Shown here piece by piece: positions 1 through 9,368 of a stretch of DNA of 64,000 bases. This DNA comes from Mycobacterium sp. E2733. Its GTDB lineage: Bacteria; Actinomycetota; Actinomycetes; Mycobacteriales; Mycobacteriaceae. The position numbers were made by a program, and so were the translations under genes. The notes under the pieces are model-generated. The model was not told the DNA's origin, searched no databases, and saw nothing but the letters and a program-made list of their open reading frames with translations. Every line of letters begins with the position of its first letter. Positions within the stretch are counted from its first letter, which is position 1. The stretch spans positions 33,546-97,545 of the forward strand of contig NZ_LZJZ01000107.1 in assembly GCF_001667585.1 (NCBI RefSeq), in the 5' to 3' direction.

Positions 1-268
1 TGAGGCGCTCCCCGACCTCTTCGAAAGCCGTGCGGCGATCGAGCAGGCCAAGGGCGTGCTGATGTTCGTCTACCGGGTCAGCGCCGAGCAGGCCTTTCGC
101 GTGCTGCAGTGGCGGTCGCAAGAGACGAATGTGAAGCTACGGGCGCTGGCCCGGCAACTGCTCGCCGAGGTGACAACCCTGGAAGGCTCGACGGCCACCC
201 TGCAGAGTCAGTTTGATCATCTGCTGCTGACAGTGCATGAACGGATATCCGCCGAGTCTGCTGGGTAA
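1..268 (+). CDS. ANTAR-domain RNA-binding regulator (5' end outside window)
   Basis: Only the C-terminal part is present. The frame is open from base 2 and ends with TAA at 266-268. The translation shows the core ANTAR signature, RAAIEQAKGVLM followed by a second helix (SAEQAFRVLQ). ANTAR domains are small three-helix modules that bind paired RNA hairpins and antiterminate transcription, usually behind a GAF or PAS sensor domain, which would lie to the left of this window. It is followed after 78 nt by a STAS gene, which fits a signal-transduction cluster. The family call is firm; the target RNA is unknown. Confidence 0.85.
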   Translation, partial: EALPDLFESRAAIEQAKGVLMFVYRVSAEQAFRVLQWRSQETNVKLRALARQLLAEVTTLEGSTATLQSQFDHLLLTVHERISAESAG

Positions 269-346
269 CCAGGGGAATACGCGAACGCGGCAGCCCGCAA
301 ACAGTTAGTGTTCCGAGACACTCCGAACGGTGAAAGGCACTGAAGG

Positions 347-703
347 TTGTTGGCGGTGGAACATGAGCCTCTCGAGGATGCGGTCGTCGTGCGCGTTAAA
401 GGCGGCGTCGACTCAAGTACCGTCGATGAGGTAACCGCTCACCTGACCGCCGCGCTCAAGCTGGCCGAGACACACCCGGCCCGGCTGGTCGTCGTCGACC
501 TGCAAGCCGTCGACTTCTTCGGGAGCGCGGCGCTGAACGCCGTGCTCGAGTGCCACGACGAAGGCAAGGAAGCCGGGACTACCGTCCGGCTGGTCGCGAA
601 CAACGACCAAGTGCTTCGTCCGATCGAGGTGACCGAACTGGATCGGATCTTCGACATCTATCCCACGCTTGCCGAGGCTCTGCAACACAAGCGACAGCAA
701 TGA
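347..703 (+). CDS. STAS-domain anti-sigma factor antagonist
   Basis: This 118-residue protein is a single STAS domain of the RsbV/SpoIIAA type. The conserved loop reads DFFGSAALNAV, with Ser60 in the position normally phosphorylated by an RsbW-like kinase. When unphosphorylated, such proteins bind the anti-sigma kinase and release a sigma factor. The start is uncertain: TTG at 347, TTG at 350 or GTG at 356 all follow purine-rich stretches (GAAAGG at 332-337, GAAGG at 342-346). Its stop codon overlaps the ATG of the following hybrid kinase (ATGA at 700-703), so the two are probably translated together and work as partners. Confidence 0.85.
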   Translation: MLAVEHEPLEDAVVVRVKGGVDSSTVDEVTAHLTAALKLAETHPARLVVVDLQAVDFFGSAALNAVLECHDEGKEAGTTVRLVANNDQVLRPIEVTELDRIFDIYPTLAEALQHKRQQ

Positions 704-3700
704 ACCCGGCGTTGCCGGCCGATCTGGTGGCTGCGGTCGGTTTGGGCGGGGAAGTGGGCCGCCTGTTCGCCGAATTCGACTGGGACACCCATCCTTTGGG
801 ACCGCCGCGGGAGTGGTCGGCCGAGATCCGGACTGCGGTGGCGGTCGCCCTGACGTCGCGATTTCCCATCGTGCTCTGGCTCGGACGGGATCTCTTCCTG
901 ATGTACAACGACGCGTACGCGCAGATCCTGGGCGACAAACATCCGGCGGCCCTCGGTTGTCCCGCCGACCAGGTGTGGTGGGAGATCTGGCAACAGATCT
1001 CCCCGATGCTCGTCAGCGTCATGGACACCGGCGTCGCGACCTGGTCCAACGACCTGATGTTGCCGCTGATGACCGCCGGGCAGTCCCAGGAGCGGTACTT
1101 CACCTTCACCTACAGCCCCATCATCGGCAGCGACGGCGTCGTCACCGCCATCTTCTGCGCGGTGATCGAGACGACCGACCGGGTGTTGAGCGAGCGCCGG
1201 CTCCAGTTGCTCAACGCGGTGGCGACCGCCGTGATGGACGCGCACGCCATCGACGACGCGGTCAGCAGCGCCGTCGCGGTGTGCGGCGCACAGCCGATGG
1301 ACCTGCCGTTCATCGCCGTGTACGTGGCGGGCGACGGAAAGGGGGCGCGCGTCAACACGCTGCGCGGGGCCACGCCGTCCATCCGCCCGCTGCTGCCGGG
1401 CTCGCTGGCCGAGCTCACGGGTGGGGACGTGACGCAACGCGCCCGGGCCGCGCGCGTCATCGACCGGCTCGAGGACCTGATCCCCGGCATCACCGAGCTG
1501 TTCGGCGAGAACTGTCCGCGACAGGCCCTGGTTTTGCCGTTGGGTGACACGGCGAACGCCGGTGCGGTGGTCATCGGAATAAGTCCGCGGCGTCCGCTCG
1601 ATTCGATGTACCGCGGGTTCTGCCAACTGCTGGCCGACCAGCTGTCCGCGGCGTTCGCCTCCGCCGTCTCCTACGAACAGCAGCGGCGCCGGGCCGACGC
1701 GCTGGCCGAATTGGACCGCGCGAAAACGGCTTTCCTGACGAACGTGAGTCACGAGTTCCGCACCCCACTGACGCTGCTGCTCGGGCCCCTCGACGATGCG
1801 CTGTCCGAAGCGACGCCGGGAAGCACATTGGCGGAGCGGCTCGGCACGGCGAGCCGCAACGCTCGGCGCCTGCAGCGCCTGGTCGACTCTCTGCTCGACT
1901 TCTCCCGCATCGAGGCCGGCCGCGCGAACGCGGAACTGGCGTGTACCGATGTCGGCGCGCTGACCGCCCACATTGCGTCGTCTTTTACCGAGCTGTGCCA
2001 TCGGGCGGGGCTCGATCTCGTGGTGAACTGCTCCCCGGTGCTGGCCGACGTCGACCCGGGCATGTGGGAGACGATCATCCTGAACCTCCTGTCGAACGCG
2101 GTCAAATACACCCTGCGGGGCTCGATTTCGGTCGAGGTGCGCGCCGAACCCGCGCACTGCGTCGTCACCATGCGCGACACCGGAGTGGGGATCGCCGCCG
2201 AGGACCTGGACCGCCTGTTCGAGCGCTTCTACCGGGCCGACAACCTGCGCGGCCGCAGCGTGGAAGGCACCGGCATCGGGCTCTCGCTGGTGCGCGGGCT
2301 CGTCGAGCTGCACAGCGGAACCGTGGAGATCGACAGCGAATTGGACCGCGGCACGACGGTGACCATCCGGTTGCCGCAATCCGTCGGTACGGCGGCCGAT
2401 CACTCGCCCGCCGGCCCGCTGGACGAGACCAACCCGTACGTGGCGGAGGCCCGGCAATGGCTGACGCCCGTTTCCGCACGCGACCCATCGACGGCCGAGA
2501 GGTCTCGCCAGTTGGTGTTGATCGCCGACGACAACGCCGACATGCGCGACCATCTCGACCGGGTGCTGTCGCCCCATTGGGAGACGGTTTGTGCCGCAGA
2601 CGGCGAGTCGGCGCTCGCGGCGACCCGAAACCTGCGCCCGGACGCGGTGGTCACCGATGTGATGATGCCGGGCGTCGGCGGCTTCGAACTGGTGGCGGCC
2701 ATCCGCGCGGACCCCGAACTGGCGGCGACGCCGGTCCTCATGCTGTCCGCCCGGGCCGGTGCGGAGGCGGTCGACGAGGGCTATGCCGGTGGAGCCGACG
2801 ACTACCTGCCCAAGCCGTTCCGATCGCAGGAGCTGGTCGACCGGCTGAAGTCGCGACTGTCGGCGGTGGCCCGCGAGCGCGACCGACAGCGCCGCGCGGC
2901 GGCCTCCGATCTGGTGCCACTCGACTCCGCGCTGCAGGCCACCGACTCGGTCGCCGGCATCCTGGATGCCTTGCTCGAATCGCCATTCGGCTCGGCCGAC
3001 GCCACCGCCGTCGCGATCGGCGTCCTCGACGGCGAACGCCACATCCGGTTCGAGTACGCCGGTGACCTCCCGGGCGAACTGCGCGACCGCTACCACGTGA
3101 CCGAGCTCGACTCGCCGGTGGTCGGCGCCGACGTGGTGCGGAGCGGCGAGCCGATGGTCATCACGGACACGTTCGACCTGCCGCCGCGCTATCAGCACGC
3201 GGTGCAGGACACCGCCGACAGCGTTCGCGCGTGCGTCGCCCATCCGCTGCGGGATCACACGGGCCGCGTCATCGGCATGCTGGGCCTGCTGTGGGCCGCG
3301 CCGCGTCAGTTCGGTGCCGCCGAACTCGACGCGTTCGGCCGGGTGGCCGAGCTGACGTCCTCGGCCCTGGACCGGATTCGCGTGATGGCGCGCGAACACC
3401 GCATCGCCGTCGACTTCCAGGAGCACCTGCTGGACCTGGACCGCGGCTCGACCGCGGCGGTCGTGGCCGCCGTGTACCAGCCCGCGGGTGAGGCGATGCG
3501 CGTCGGCGGGGACTGGTATTCGGTCACCCCGCTGGATCGCGCCGGGCGGGTCGGGATCTCGGTGGGCGACGTCGTCGGGCACGGATTGGCCGCCGCGATC
3601 GTGATGAGCAGGCTGCGCGCCGCGGTCGCCGCCTCCGCCCTGACCGCGGGCGAACCGGACGCGGTGCTGGGCGCGCTGGACCGATACGGGGCCAGCGTCG

Positions 3701-4539
3701 CGGGTGCGCGCTGCGCGACGGTGGCCTACGCGCTCGTCGAGACCGAACCGGACACCGGTTGCGCCACCGTCCGGTACAGCTGCGCCGGCCACCCCTATCC
3801 GCTGCTGGTCTTTCCCGACCATCGCGCGGTGTACCTGACGTCCGGGCGGCGTCTCCCGGTGGCCATCAAGGAATACGACGCGGAGAGCTATCCGTCCGGC
3901 GTCACCGCGACGGCGAACCTGCCGCCGGGAAGCCTGATCCTGCTCTACACCGACGGGCTCATCGAACGCGCCGGGGAGACGCTCGATGACGGCCTCGGCC
4001 GCCTGCAGGCCGCGGCCGCGGAATGCGCCGACCTGCCGGTCGAGGCGATCTGCGCCGGGCTGCTGTCCCGAATGGCCCCGCCTGCCGGCTACCGGGACGA
4101 CGTCGTCGTGCTCGCCCTGCGGCCGAGCCACGAGACCCCGCGCAGCTTCGCCACCGTGGTGACGGCATCGCCGGGGCAGATCCCCGTGGCGCGCGAGCGG
4201 TTACACAACTGGCTGGCCGGCATCAACGTCGACCCGAAGCGCGAAATGGACATCCTGTTGGCGACCGGCGAAGCCGTCACCAACGCGATCGAGCACGGCA
4301 GCGACGGCGAACCCCGCCGAACGGTCTCGGTGGAGGCCTTCCTGCGCCGGCAGACGATCGCGGTCACGGTCAGCGACACCGGGCAATGGGTGGGGGATTC
4401 CTCGGCCAGCCTGCGCAGCCGGCGGCGCGGCCGCGGTCTGACCCTGATCGGCGGCCTGGCCGATCACGTCGACACGCTCCGCACTTCCGGGGGCACCCGG
4501 GTCACGTTGCGGTTCGACCGGGTCGTCGGGACCGGTTAG
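700..4539 (+). CDS. Hybrid sensor kinase / response regulator / SpoIIE phosphatase / RsbW-like kinase
   Basis: This 1279-residue protein joins modules usually found in separate proteins. The approximate order is PAS-like (1-160), GAF (160-330), histidine kinase (phospho-acceptor His351 in NVSHEFRTPLT; ATP-binding motifs DTGVGI near 493 and GTGIGLSL near 523), receiver (604-720, phospho-Asp653 in DVMMPG), second GAF (750-895), SpoIIE/PP2C phosphatase (905-1140; metal Asp938 in GGDW, Asp957, Asp1133/1134) and a C-terminal HATPase of the RsbW type (1150-1279; Asn1195 in GEAVTNAIEHG). All key residues are present. The ATG at 700 overlaps the STAS stop. I infer that it senses a signal, phosphorelays internally and switches the STAS partner between phosphorylated and free states. 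The sigma factor it controls is not in the window. Confidence 0.88.
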   Translation: MNPALPADLVAAVGLGGEVGRLFAEFDWDTHPLGPPREWSAEIRTAVAVALTSRFPIVLWLGRDLFLMYNDAYAQILGDKHPAALGCPADQVWWEIWQQISPMLVSVMDTGVATWSNDLMLPLMTAGQSQERYFTFTYSPIIGSDGVVTAIFCAVIETTDRVLSERRLQLLNAVATAVMDAHAIDDAVSSAVAVCGAQPMDLPFIAVYVAGDGKGARVNTLRGATPSIRPLLPGSLAELTGGDVTQRARAARVIDRLEDLIPGITELFGENCPRQALVLPLGDTANAGAVVIGISPRRPLDSMYRGFCQLLADQLSAAFASAVSYEQQRRRADALAELDRAKTAFLTNVSHEFRTPLTLLLGPLDDALSEATPGSTLAERLGTASRNARRLQRLVDSLLDFSRIEAGRANAELACTDVGALTAHIASSFTELCHRAGLDLVVNCSPVLADVDPGMWETIILNLLSNAVKYTLRGSISVEVRAEPAHCVVTMRDTGVGIAAEDLDRLFERFYRADNLRGRSVEGTGIGLSLVRGLVELHSGTVEIDSELDRGTTVTIRLPQSVGTAADHSPAGPLDETNPYVAEARQWLTPVSARDPSTAERSRQLVLIADDNADMRDHLDRVLSPHWETVCAADGESALAATRNLRPDAVVTDVMMPGVGGFELVAAIRADPELAATPVLMLSARAGAEAVDEGYAGGADDYLPKPFRSQELVDRLKSRLSAVARERDRQRRAAASDLVPLDSALQATDSVAGILDALLESPFGSADATAVAIGVLDGERHIRFEYAGDLPGELRDRYHVTELDSPVVGADVVRSGEPMVITDTFDLPPRYQHAVQDTADSVRACVAHPLRDHTGRVIGMLGLLWAAPRQFGAAELDAFGRVAELTSSALDRIRVMAREHRIAVDFQEHLLDLDRGSTAAVVAAVYQPAGEAMRVGGDWYSVTPLDRAGRVGISVGDVVGHGLAAAIVMSRLRAAVAASALTAGEPDAVLGALDRYGASVAGARCATVAYALVETEPDTGCATVRYSCAGHPYPLLVFPDHRAVYLTSGRRLPVAIKEYDAESYPSGVTATANLPPGSLILLYTDGLIERAGETLDDGLGRLQAAAAECADLPVEAICAGLLSRMAPPAGYRDDVVVLALRPSHETPRSFATVVTASPGQIPVARERLHNWLAGINVDPKREMDILLATGEAVTNAIEHGSDGEPRRTVSVEAFLRRQTIAVTVSDTGQWVGDSSASLRSRRRGRGLTLIGGLADHVDTLRTSGGTRVTLRFDRVVGTG

Positions 4540-4814
4540 GCCTCTTCCATCGCCTCGCCGAGCTCTTCGAGCATCTTGTTGTGGTGATTGCTGGCCAGGA
4601 GGTGCCCGGCGGCGATCACCACGGCCACCGGCCAGTCGATGAGTTCGAGCGCCGCCAGGGCGGCCAGGCCCCCGAAATAGGCCAGCTGCTCCGGCCGGGG
4701 AATCTCCATCTGACCGAGCACCGGAAGGTTGACGTGGAACGTTTCGCCTTCGCGGATCTTTTGCACCGCATCCCGCTGCGAGGTCCCCCTGCGTGACTTC
4801 TTTTCCGCCATCAT
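4536..4814 (-). CDS. Small conserved membrane protein (Rv0424c-like position)
   Basis: This 92-residue protein has a charged N-terminus (MMAEKKSRRGTS) and one or two hydrophobic stretches around residues 45-75 (YFGGLAALAALELIDWPV, VAVVIAAGHLL), so it probably spans the membrane. It occupies the place of Rv0424c beside ctpH. The motif GLAALAALELIDWPVAVV resembles the segment GALGVAGLVEWPVLLAV of the protein at 9369-9818, so the two genes flanking ctpH may be paralogues. Its TAA stop overlaps the TAG of the convergent hybrid kinase by 3 nt. No function is known to me. Confidence 0.7.
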   Translation of the reverse strand: MMAEKKSRRGTSQRDAVQKIREGETFHVNLPVLGQMEIPRPEQLAYFGGLAALAALELIDWPVAVVIAAGHLLASNHHNKMLEELGEAMEEA

Positions 4815-4917
4815 TTGCCTTTCGGTAACGAAGGGTTTGCCGACTCGCCGGGTGGTGCGACCACCGTCGGACTTATGTCGACGATGACCGACACCGGGGG
4901 CGATCCGCTAGTCTCAT

Positions 4918-7900
4918 CTATTGCTCTGGTGCTGAAGGTGCCGTTACAGGAACTCTATGCGCTGCTATGGCGGGCCGGGGTCGTCGAGGTTCGCGCACCT
5001 CAGCGCGAGTATCGGCCGATTTGCCCGGACCCGTCAGCGCACGATTCAGAACGCCGATCGCGACGGTCGCCGCGGCAGCGGATCCCAGCCCCTGCGCCCA
5101 GCCGACTGGACCCAGCGGTGTGCAGCCGAGCAACTGGCTGACCACCGGGATGCTGATCAGCGTCCCCATCGCCGCGAGCGAACCCACCGCGGTGAACACC
5201 ACCAGCGGGGCATGCGAATCCAGCAGGGTTTGACCCAGCTCGGCGCCCACCAGGGCGACCAGCGCGACGGTGGATGCCCGCTGCGGGCGACCGGTGACGC
5301 TTCCCATCGCCCACGCCGCCGTCGTCGCGGCCGCCGTGGTGACGCCGCGGATGGCGACGGCCCGCCACAACGCGGGCTGGTCGGGGCCCCGGATGCCCGG
5401 GTCGACCGGGCCGCTGGGCTTGCTGACCGCCAGGGCGGCCGCCGGCAGCGCGTCGGTCATCATGTTCACCAGCAGCAGCTGCCGCGTGTTCAGCGGCGAG
5501 GTCCCGGTGATCGCGCTGCCGACGATCGCGAACAACACCTCGCCGGCATTGCCGCCGAGCAGCACCGAAACGGCGGCCTGCACCCGCTGCCAGAGTTGGC
5601 GCCCCTCCTCGATGGCGTGCAGCAGGCCCTCGATGCGTGCGTCCACCAGCACCACGTCGGCCGCCATGTGCGCCGGGTCGCTGCCGCCGGCGACGACGCC
5701 GATGCCGACGGTGGCGGCCCGGATCGCGGCGGCGTCGTTGGCCCCGTCGCCGACCATCGCGGTGCGCACGCCCGCGCTCTCGAGCGTCTGCACGACCTGG
5801 ACCTTGTTCTCCGGTGTCATCCGGGCGAAGATCACCCGTTCGGTCACGACGCGTTCTTGATCCTTGCGCGACATCGCGTCCCATTCGGCGCCGCTGATCA
5901 CCTGTTCGGCGGTCACGCTCAGCCCGAGCTCCTCGGCGATGGCTTTGGCGGTGATCGGATGGTCCCCGGTGATCAGCTTGACGCCCACTGAGAGCCGGCG
6001 CAGATCCGCGAGCAGGTCGGCCGCTTCGGCGCGGGGGGTGTCGGACAAACCCAGGAATCCGGTCAGGGTCAGCCCGTCCCGGGCGAAATCCGCGATGTCG
6101 TCGGGCTCCTGCCGGATCGCCCGCGCCTGGGCCGGACTGAGCTGCCGCCGCGCCACCGCGATCACCCGCAGGCCGCTGCCGGCCATCTGCGCGACCGTCT
6201 CCTCCAGAGCGGGGCTCACGTTGCCGCAGGCCGCCAGCACCACCTCGGGCGCCCCCTTGACGGCCAGCTCGGTGTCCGTCACCGAGGCGGAGAACGACCG
6301 GCCGGAGCGGAACGGCAGGTGCGCGACGGGCGCATTCGAGTTGTGCCCATTGAGGGACGGGACCGCCGCGGCGGCCTCGACGATGGCGACGTCGGTGGCG
6401 TGCACGTGCGGGTTGCCGTTGGACGCGGGCGCGGCGTGCGCGGCACACCGCAGCACCTCTTCGCGCGACGTTCCCGGCGCGGCGACGACCTCGGCCACCC
6501 GCAGCCGGTTCTGGCTGAGCGTCCCGGTCTTGTCGAAGCACACCACGTCGATGCGGCCGAGCGCCTCCACCGAACGCGGAACGCGGACCAGCGCGCCGAA
6601 CTTCGTCAGCCGCCGCGCCGACGCCGCTTGCGCCAGGGTGGCCACCAACGGCATTCCCTCGGGAACCGCCGCGACGGCGATCGCGATGCCGCTGGCAACC
6701 GCCTGGCGCAAAACCGAGCCCCGCAACAGACCCAGCACGCTGACCAGCGCGCCGCCCGTCATGCTGACCGGGAAGGCCCGGTTGGTGAGCTGGCTGAGCT
6801 GGTGTTGCAGACCGATGTCCGACGACAGGTCGCCGGACACCAGCTCGGCGGCGCGGCGTTCCTGGGTGTCCGCCCCGACCGCGGTCACCACCGCCACCGC
6901 GGTGCCCGCCACGACGGTCGTTCCCGCGTAGAGCATGCAGCGGCGTTCGGCGAGGGCGGCGCCGGGCGTCGGCTCGACCTGCTTCTCCACCGACAGGGAC
7001 TCACCGGTCAGCGTCGACTCGTCAACCTCGACATCGACCTCCTCGATGATCCGGGCGTCGGCGGGCACCACCTCGTGGGTGCGCACCTCGATGACGTCGC
7101 CGGGCTGCAGCTGCGCCGCGATGACGTCGGTGTACACCCGGTCGGCGCCATCGGACATCACCTTGCGCGCCGGTGGGATCTGTTGCGCCAGCAGGTGATT
7201 GAGCCGGTTTTCGGCGCGCAGCCGCTGGCTGGCCGCGAGCATGGAGTTTCCCGCCAGCACCGAAAAGACCAGAACGGCGTCGACCGGGGAGCCGAGCACC
7301 GCGCTGGCCGCCGAGCCGAGTGCCAGCACGGGGGTCAGCGGGTCGGTCAGCTCCGCGCGAACGGCGACCACGAACTGCAGGAAGGCGTGCGCGCGCGTTT
7401 CGGGCTGCGGGGCGCCCAGGGCGGCCAGCGCGAGCTGGCGCGGATCGCCGGCGGGTTCCGAGTCGGGCGGCGGCAACGCCCGGCGGACGTGCTCGACCGC
7501 CATCGCGTGCCATTCCTGCACGGGGGCCGGGCGCGGAGCGTCCGCCTTGATGATGCCGCGCGCCAACAGGTATCCCGACATCAGACCCGCCGCCGCACCA
7601 GTGGTCACCGGTCCGCGCCCGATGCCGCGGACACCGGGAATCATCAGCAGCGAGCCCATCGCCGTCGCGCCGGCGGAGATCCCGACGCCGCGTTGGGCGG
7701 CGGCCCGGGCCGCCGGGAGCGCGTGCAGCACCCGCCAGGCGGCCGCCAGGTCGGGCAGCAGCAGGTCGGCGTACCACGGTGGCGGGCCGGCCCCGGGCTC
7801 GGGCATCATGCCCAGCGCCACGTCGGCCGCCCAAATTGCTTGGGCCCCTGGGGATGACAGCACGGCGACCGTGCGGCCCGCCTGCTGCAGATCGGCCACG

Positions 7901-9348
7901 GCACGGGCCAGGGCGTCGTCGACGGACCCCCGTTCCACCGGCGTGATCTCGTCGAACGCGGGGCGCAACTCGCCCAGCGAATCGTCCTCCACCGAAACCA
8001 ATTCCGATCCCGTCCGGTGCGCCTCGGCGACGACGGCCGACGCCAACGGGTCGTGCGTGAAACAGAAAAGGGCCTCGACTTTGGCGGTCGGCGAGCTCGC
8101 GGCTATTCCGGGCACCGGGTGCCAGCCCGGCCGCAACCGATGATTTTCGAGCATCAGCTGGGCGCGCGACCACGCCGCCGACAGCTCGGCTTCCCGGGCG
8201 CCGCGGATGAGCGACACCCGCAAGCTCTTGGTACACAACACCCGGGGGTCGATGACGATCGCGTCCACCCGGTCCAGGCGGCGCAGCGCCTCCGGACGCA
8301 GCGACAGGACCGCGTGTCGGTCCGCCAGCCCCTGGCCGAGCGCCGCCGCGAACGCCTCGGGCGTGGTGCGGTTGGCCGCGGGGGTGGTCACCAGGACGGC
8401 CAGGGCCGCCTGGTGAAGGTTGCGGGTCGTGGCGCCGACGACCCCGGCGCTGATCGCCTGGACCAGCGCGAAGCGGTCGGCATGATGATCGGCGGGCCGG
8501 CCGCGGGCCGGCTTCGACCGCGCCGAGGCGTCAGTGTGCGGGTGATCGGCGTGACTGGCCAGTTGCGGCTCGTGCTGGACCCAGGCGCGGGCCTCCGCAC
8601 GGCATTCCGCGGCTTTGAGCGACTGCATCAGCAGACCCACCGACAGCGACGCGGGGGACAGCGTGAGCGTTTCCGCGGTCGTCACGGCCAGGGCCAGCAC
8701 GGTGTCGGTCGCGGGCCGGCCGATGCGGTCCTCGAGCAGGCGGCGCAGCCAAGGTTGGTAGTCGACGGCCACCACGGCCGCCAGGACACCGACGGGCATG
8801 CGCGGCCAGCGCAGCGCCCGGCCGGTCAGCGCTATGCCCAGTCCGGCCGCGCTGGCGGCCGCCGTGGCGGCCCGGGTCGCCAGCACCACGCCATCGCCCG
8901 GCAGACTCGTCGGGGGCGCCATCGGCTTGGCGAATCCTTTTGGGGTGCAGCGCTTCTCGGCGGCCTCGACGCTGTGGCAGAGGTCGCGCAGCGAGGTGTC
9001 CGCATCGCCGAAGGTGACCACCACACGGGACAGCGGGTAGTTCAGGGCGGCCGACGCGATCCCGGGATGGGCCAGCACCGCGTCGAGCACCGCGCGCCCG
9101 AGCGCGTCGCCTTCGGCGCCGTCCAGCCCACGCACCTCGATCCAGGCGCGCTCCTCGCCGCGCCAGCACCGCCGGCTCAGTGTTGCCGGTATGTCTTGCG
9201 GCAGTTCGCCGGAGATCGCCCGGGCGCCCTCGCGCAGCGGAATCGCGGCGATGGTGATGCCGGCCTCGACGAGCGAGGTGGTCGCCTGAACGCCCGTCGT
9301 AACGGCGCGCAACGGCATGGATCGTCGGATCGCCGTCGCAATGCTCAA
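4918..9348 (-). CDS. ctpH: Large P-type cation-transporting ATPase, CtpH type
   Basis: This 1476-residue membrane pump has a complete P-type ATPase core in its C-terminal half: TGES actuator loop, phosphorylation motif DKTGTL with Asp939, and hinge motif GDGANDAAAIRAA. The M4 motif is PEGMP, close to the PEGLP of P2 (calcium-type) pumps rather than the CPx of heavy-metal pumps. The N-terminal ~600 residues are a mycobacterial extension with a ferredoxin-like fold region (about 60-115) that lacks the CxxC metal site. M. tuberculosis CtpH is of similar size. The substrate is not established; the M4 motif favours a divalent cation. The upstream gene (9369-9818) is 20 nt away on the same strand and probably co-transcribed. 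Confidence 0.9.
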   Translation of the reverse strand: MSIATAIRRSMPLRAVTTGVQATTSLVEAGITIAAIPLREGARAISGELPQDIPATLSRRCWRGEERAWIEVRGLDGAEGDALGRAVLDAVLAHPGIASAALNYPLSRVVVTFGDADTSLRDLCHSVEAAEKRCTPKGFAKPMAPPTSLPGDGVVLATRAATAAASAAGLGIALTGRALRWPRMPVGVLAAVVAVDYQPWLRRLLEDRIGRPATDTVLALAVTTAETLTLSPASLSVGLLMQSLKAAECRAEARAWVQHEPQLASHADHPHTDASARSKPARGRPADHHADRFALVQAISAGVVGATTRNLHQAALAVLVTTPAANRTTPEAFAAALGQGLADRHAVLSLRPEALRRLDRVDAIVIDPRVLCTKSLRVSLIRGAREAELSAAWSRAQLMLENHRLRPGWHPVPGIAASSPTAKVEALFCFTHDPLASAVVAEAHRTGSELVSVEDDSLGELRPAFDEITPVERGSVDDALARAVADLQQAGRTVAVLSSPGAQAIWAADVALGMMPEPGAGPPPWYADLLLPDLAAAWRVLHALPAARAAAQRGVGISAGATAMGSLLMIPGVRGIGRGPVTTGAAAGLMSGYLLARGIIKADAPRPAPVQEWHAMAVEHVRRALPPPDSEPAGDPRQLALAALGAPQPETRAHAFLQFVVAVRAELTDPLTPVLALGSAASAVLGSPVDAVLVFSVLAGNSMLAASQRLRAENRLNHLLAQQIPPARKVMSDGADRVYTDVIAAQLQPGDVIEVRTHEVVPADARIIEEVDVEVDESTLTGESLSVEKQVEPTPGAALAERRCMLYAGTTVVAGTAVAVVTAVGADTQERRAAELVSGDLSSDIGLQHQLSQLTNRAFPVSMTGGALVSVLGLLRGSVLRQAVASGIAIAVAAVPEGMPLVATLAQAASARRLTKFGALVRVPRSVEALGRIDVVCFDKTGTLSQNRLRVAEVVAAPGTSREEVLRCAAHAAPASNGNPHVHATDVAIVEAAAAVPSLNGHNSNAPVAHLPFRSGRSFSASVTDTELAVKGAPEVVLAACGNVSPALEETVAQMAGSGLRVIAVARRQLSPAQARAIRQEPDDIADFARDGLTLTGFLGLSDTPRAEAADLLADLRRLSVGVKLITGDHPITAKAIAEELGLSVTAEQVISGAEWDAMSRKDQERVVTERVIFARMTPENKVQVVQTLESAGVRTAMVGDGANDAAAIRAATVGIGVVAGGSDPAHMAADVVLVDARIEGLLHAIEEGRQLWQRVQAAVSVLLGGNAGEVLFAIVGSAITGTSPLNTRQLLLVNMMTDALPAAALAVSKPSGPVDPGIRGPDQPALWRAVAIRGVTTAAATTAAWAMGSVTGRPQRASTVALVALVGAELGQTLLDSHAPLVVFTAVGSLAAMGTLISIPVVSQLLGCTPLGPVGWAQGLGSAAAATVAIGVLNRALTGPGKSADTRAEVREPRRPRPAIAAHRVPVTAPSAPEQ

Positions 9349-9368
9349 AGCGTTTTCGAACAGTGCCG

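Noticed and set aside
658..4131. A 1157-codon open frame on the minus strand opposite the hybrid kinase
   Set aside because: The translation is Arg/Gly/His/Gln-rich with no domain, and it mirrors the codon bias of the real plus-strand gene; long antisense frames are expected at this GC content.
6319..7857. A 512-codon plus-strand frame inside ctpH
   Set aside because: It is antisense to the conserved P-type ATPase core and has low-complexity Arg/His/Gly composition without a ribosome-binding site.
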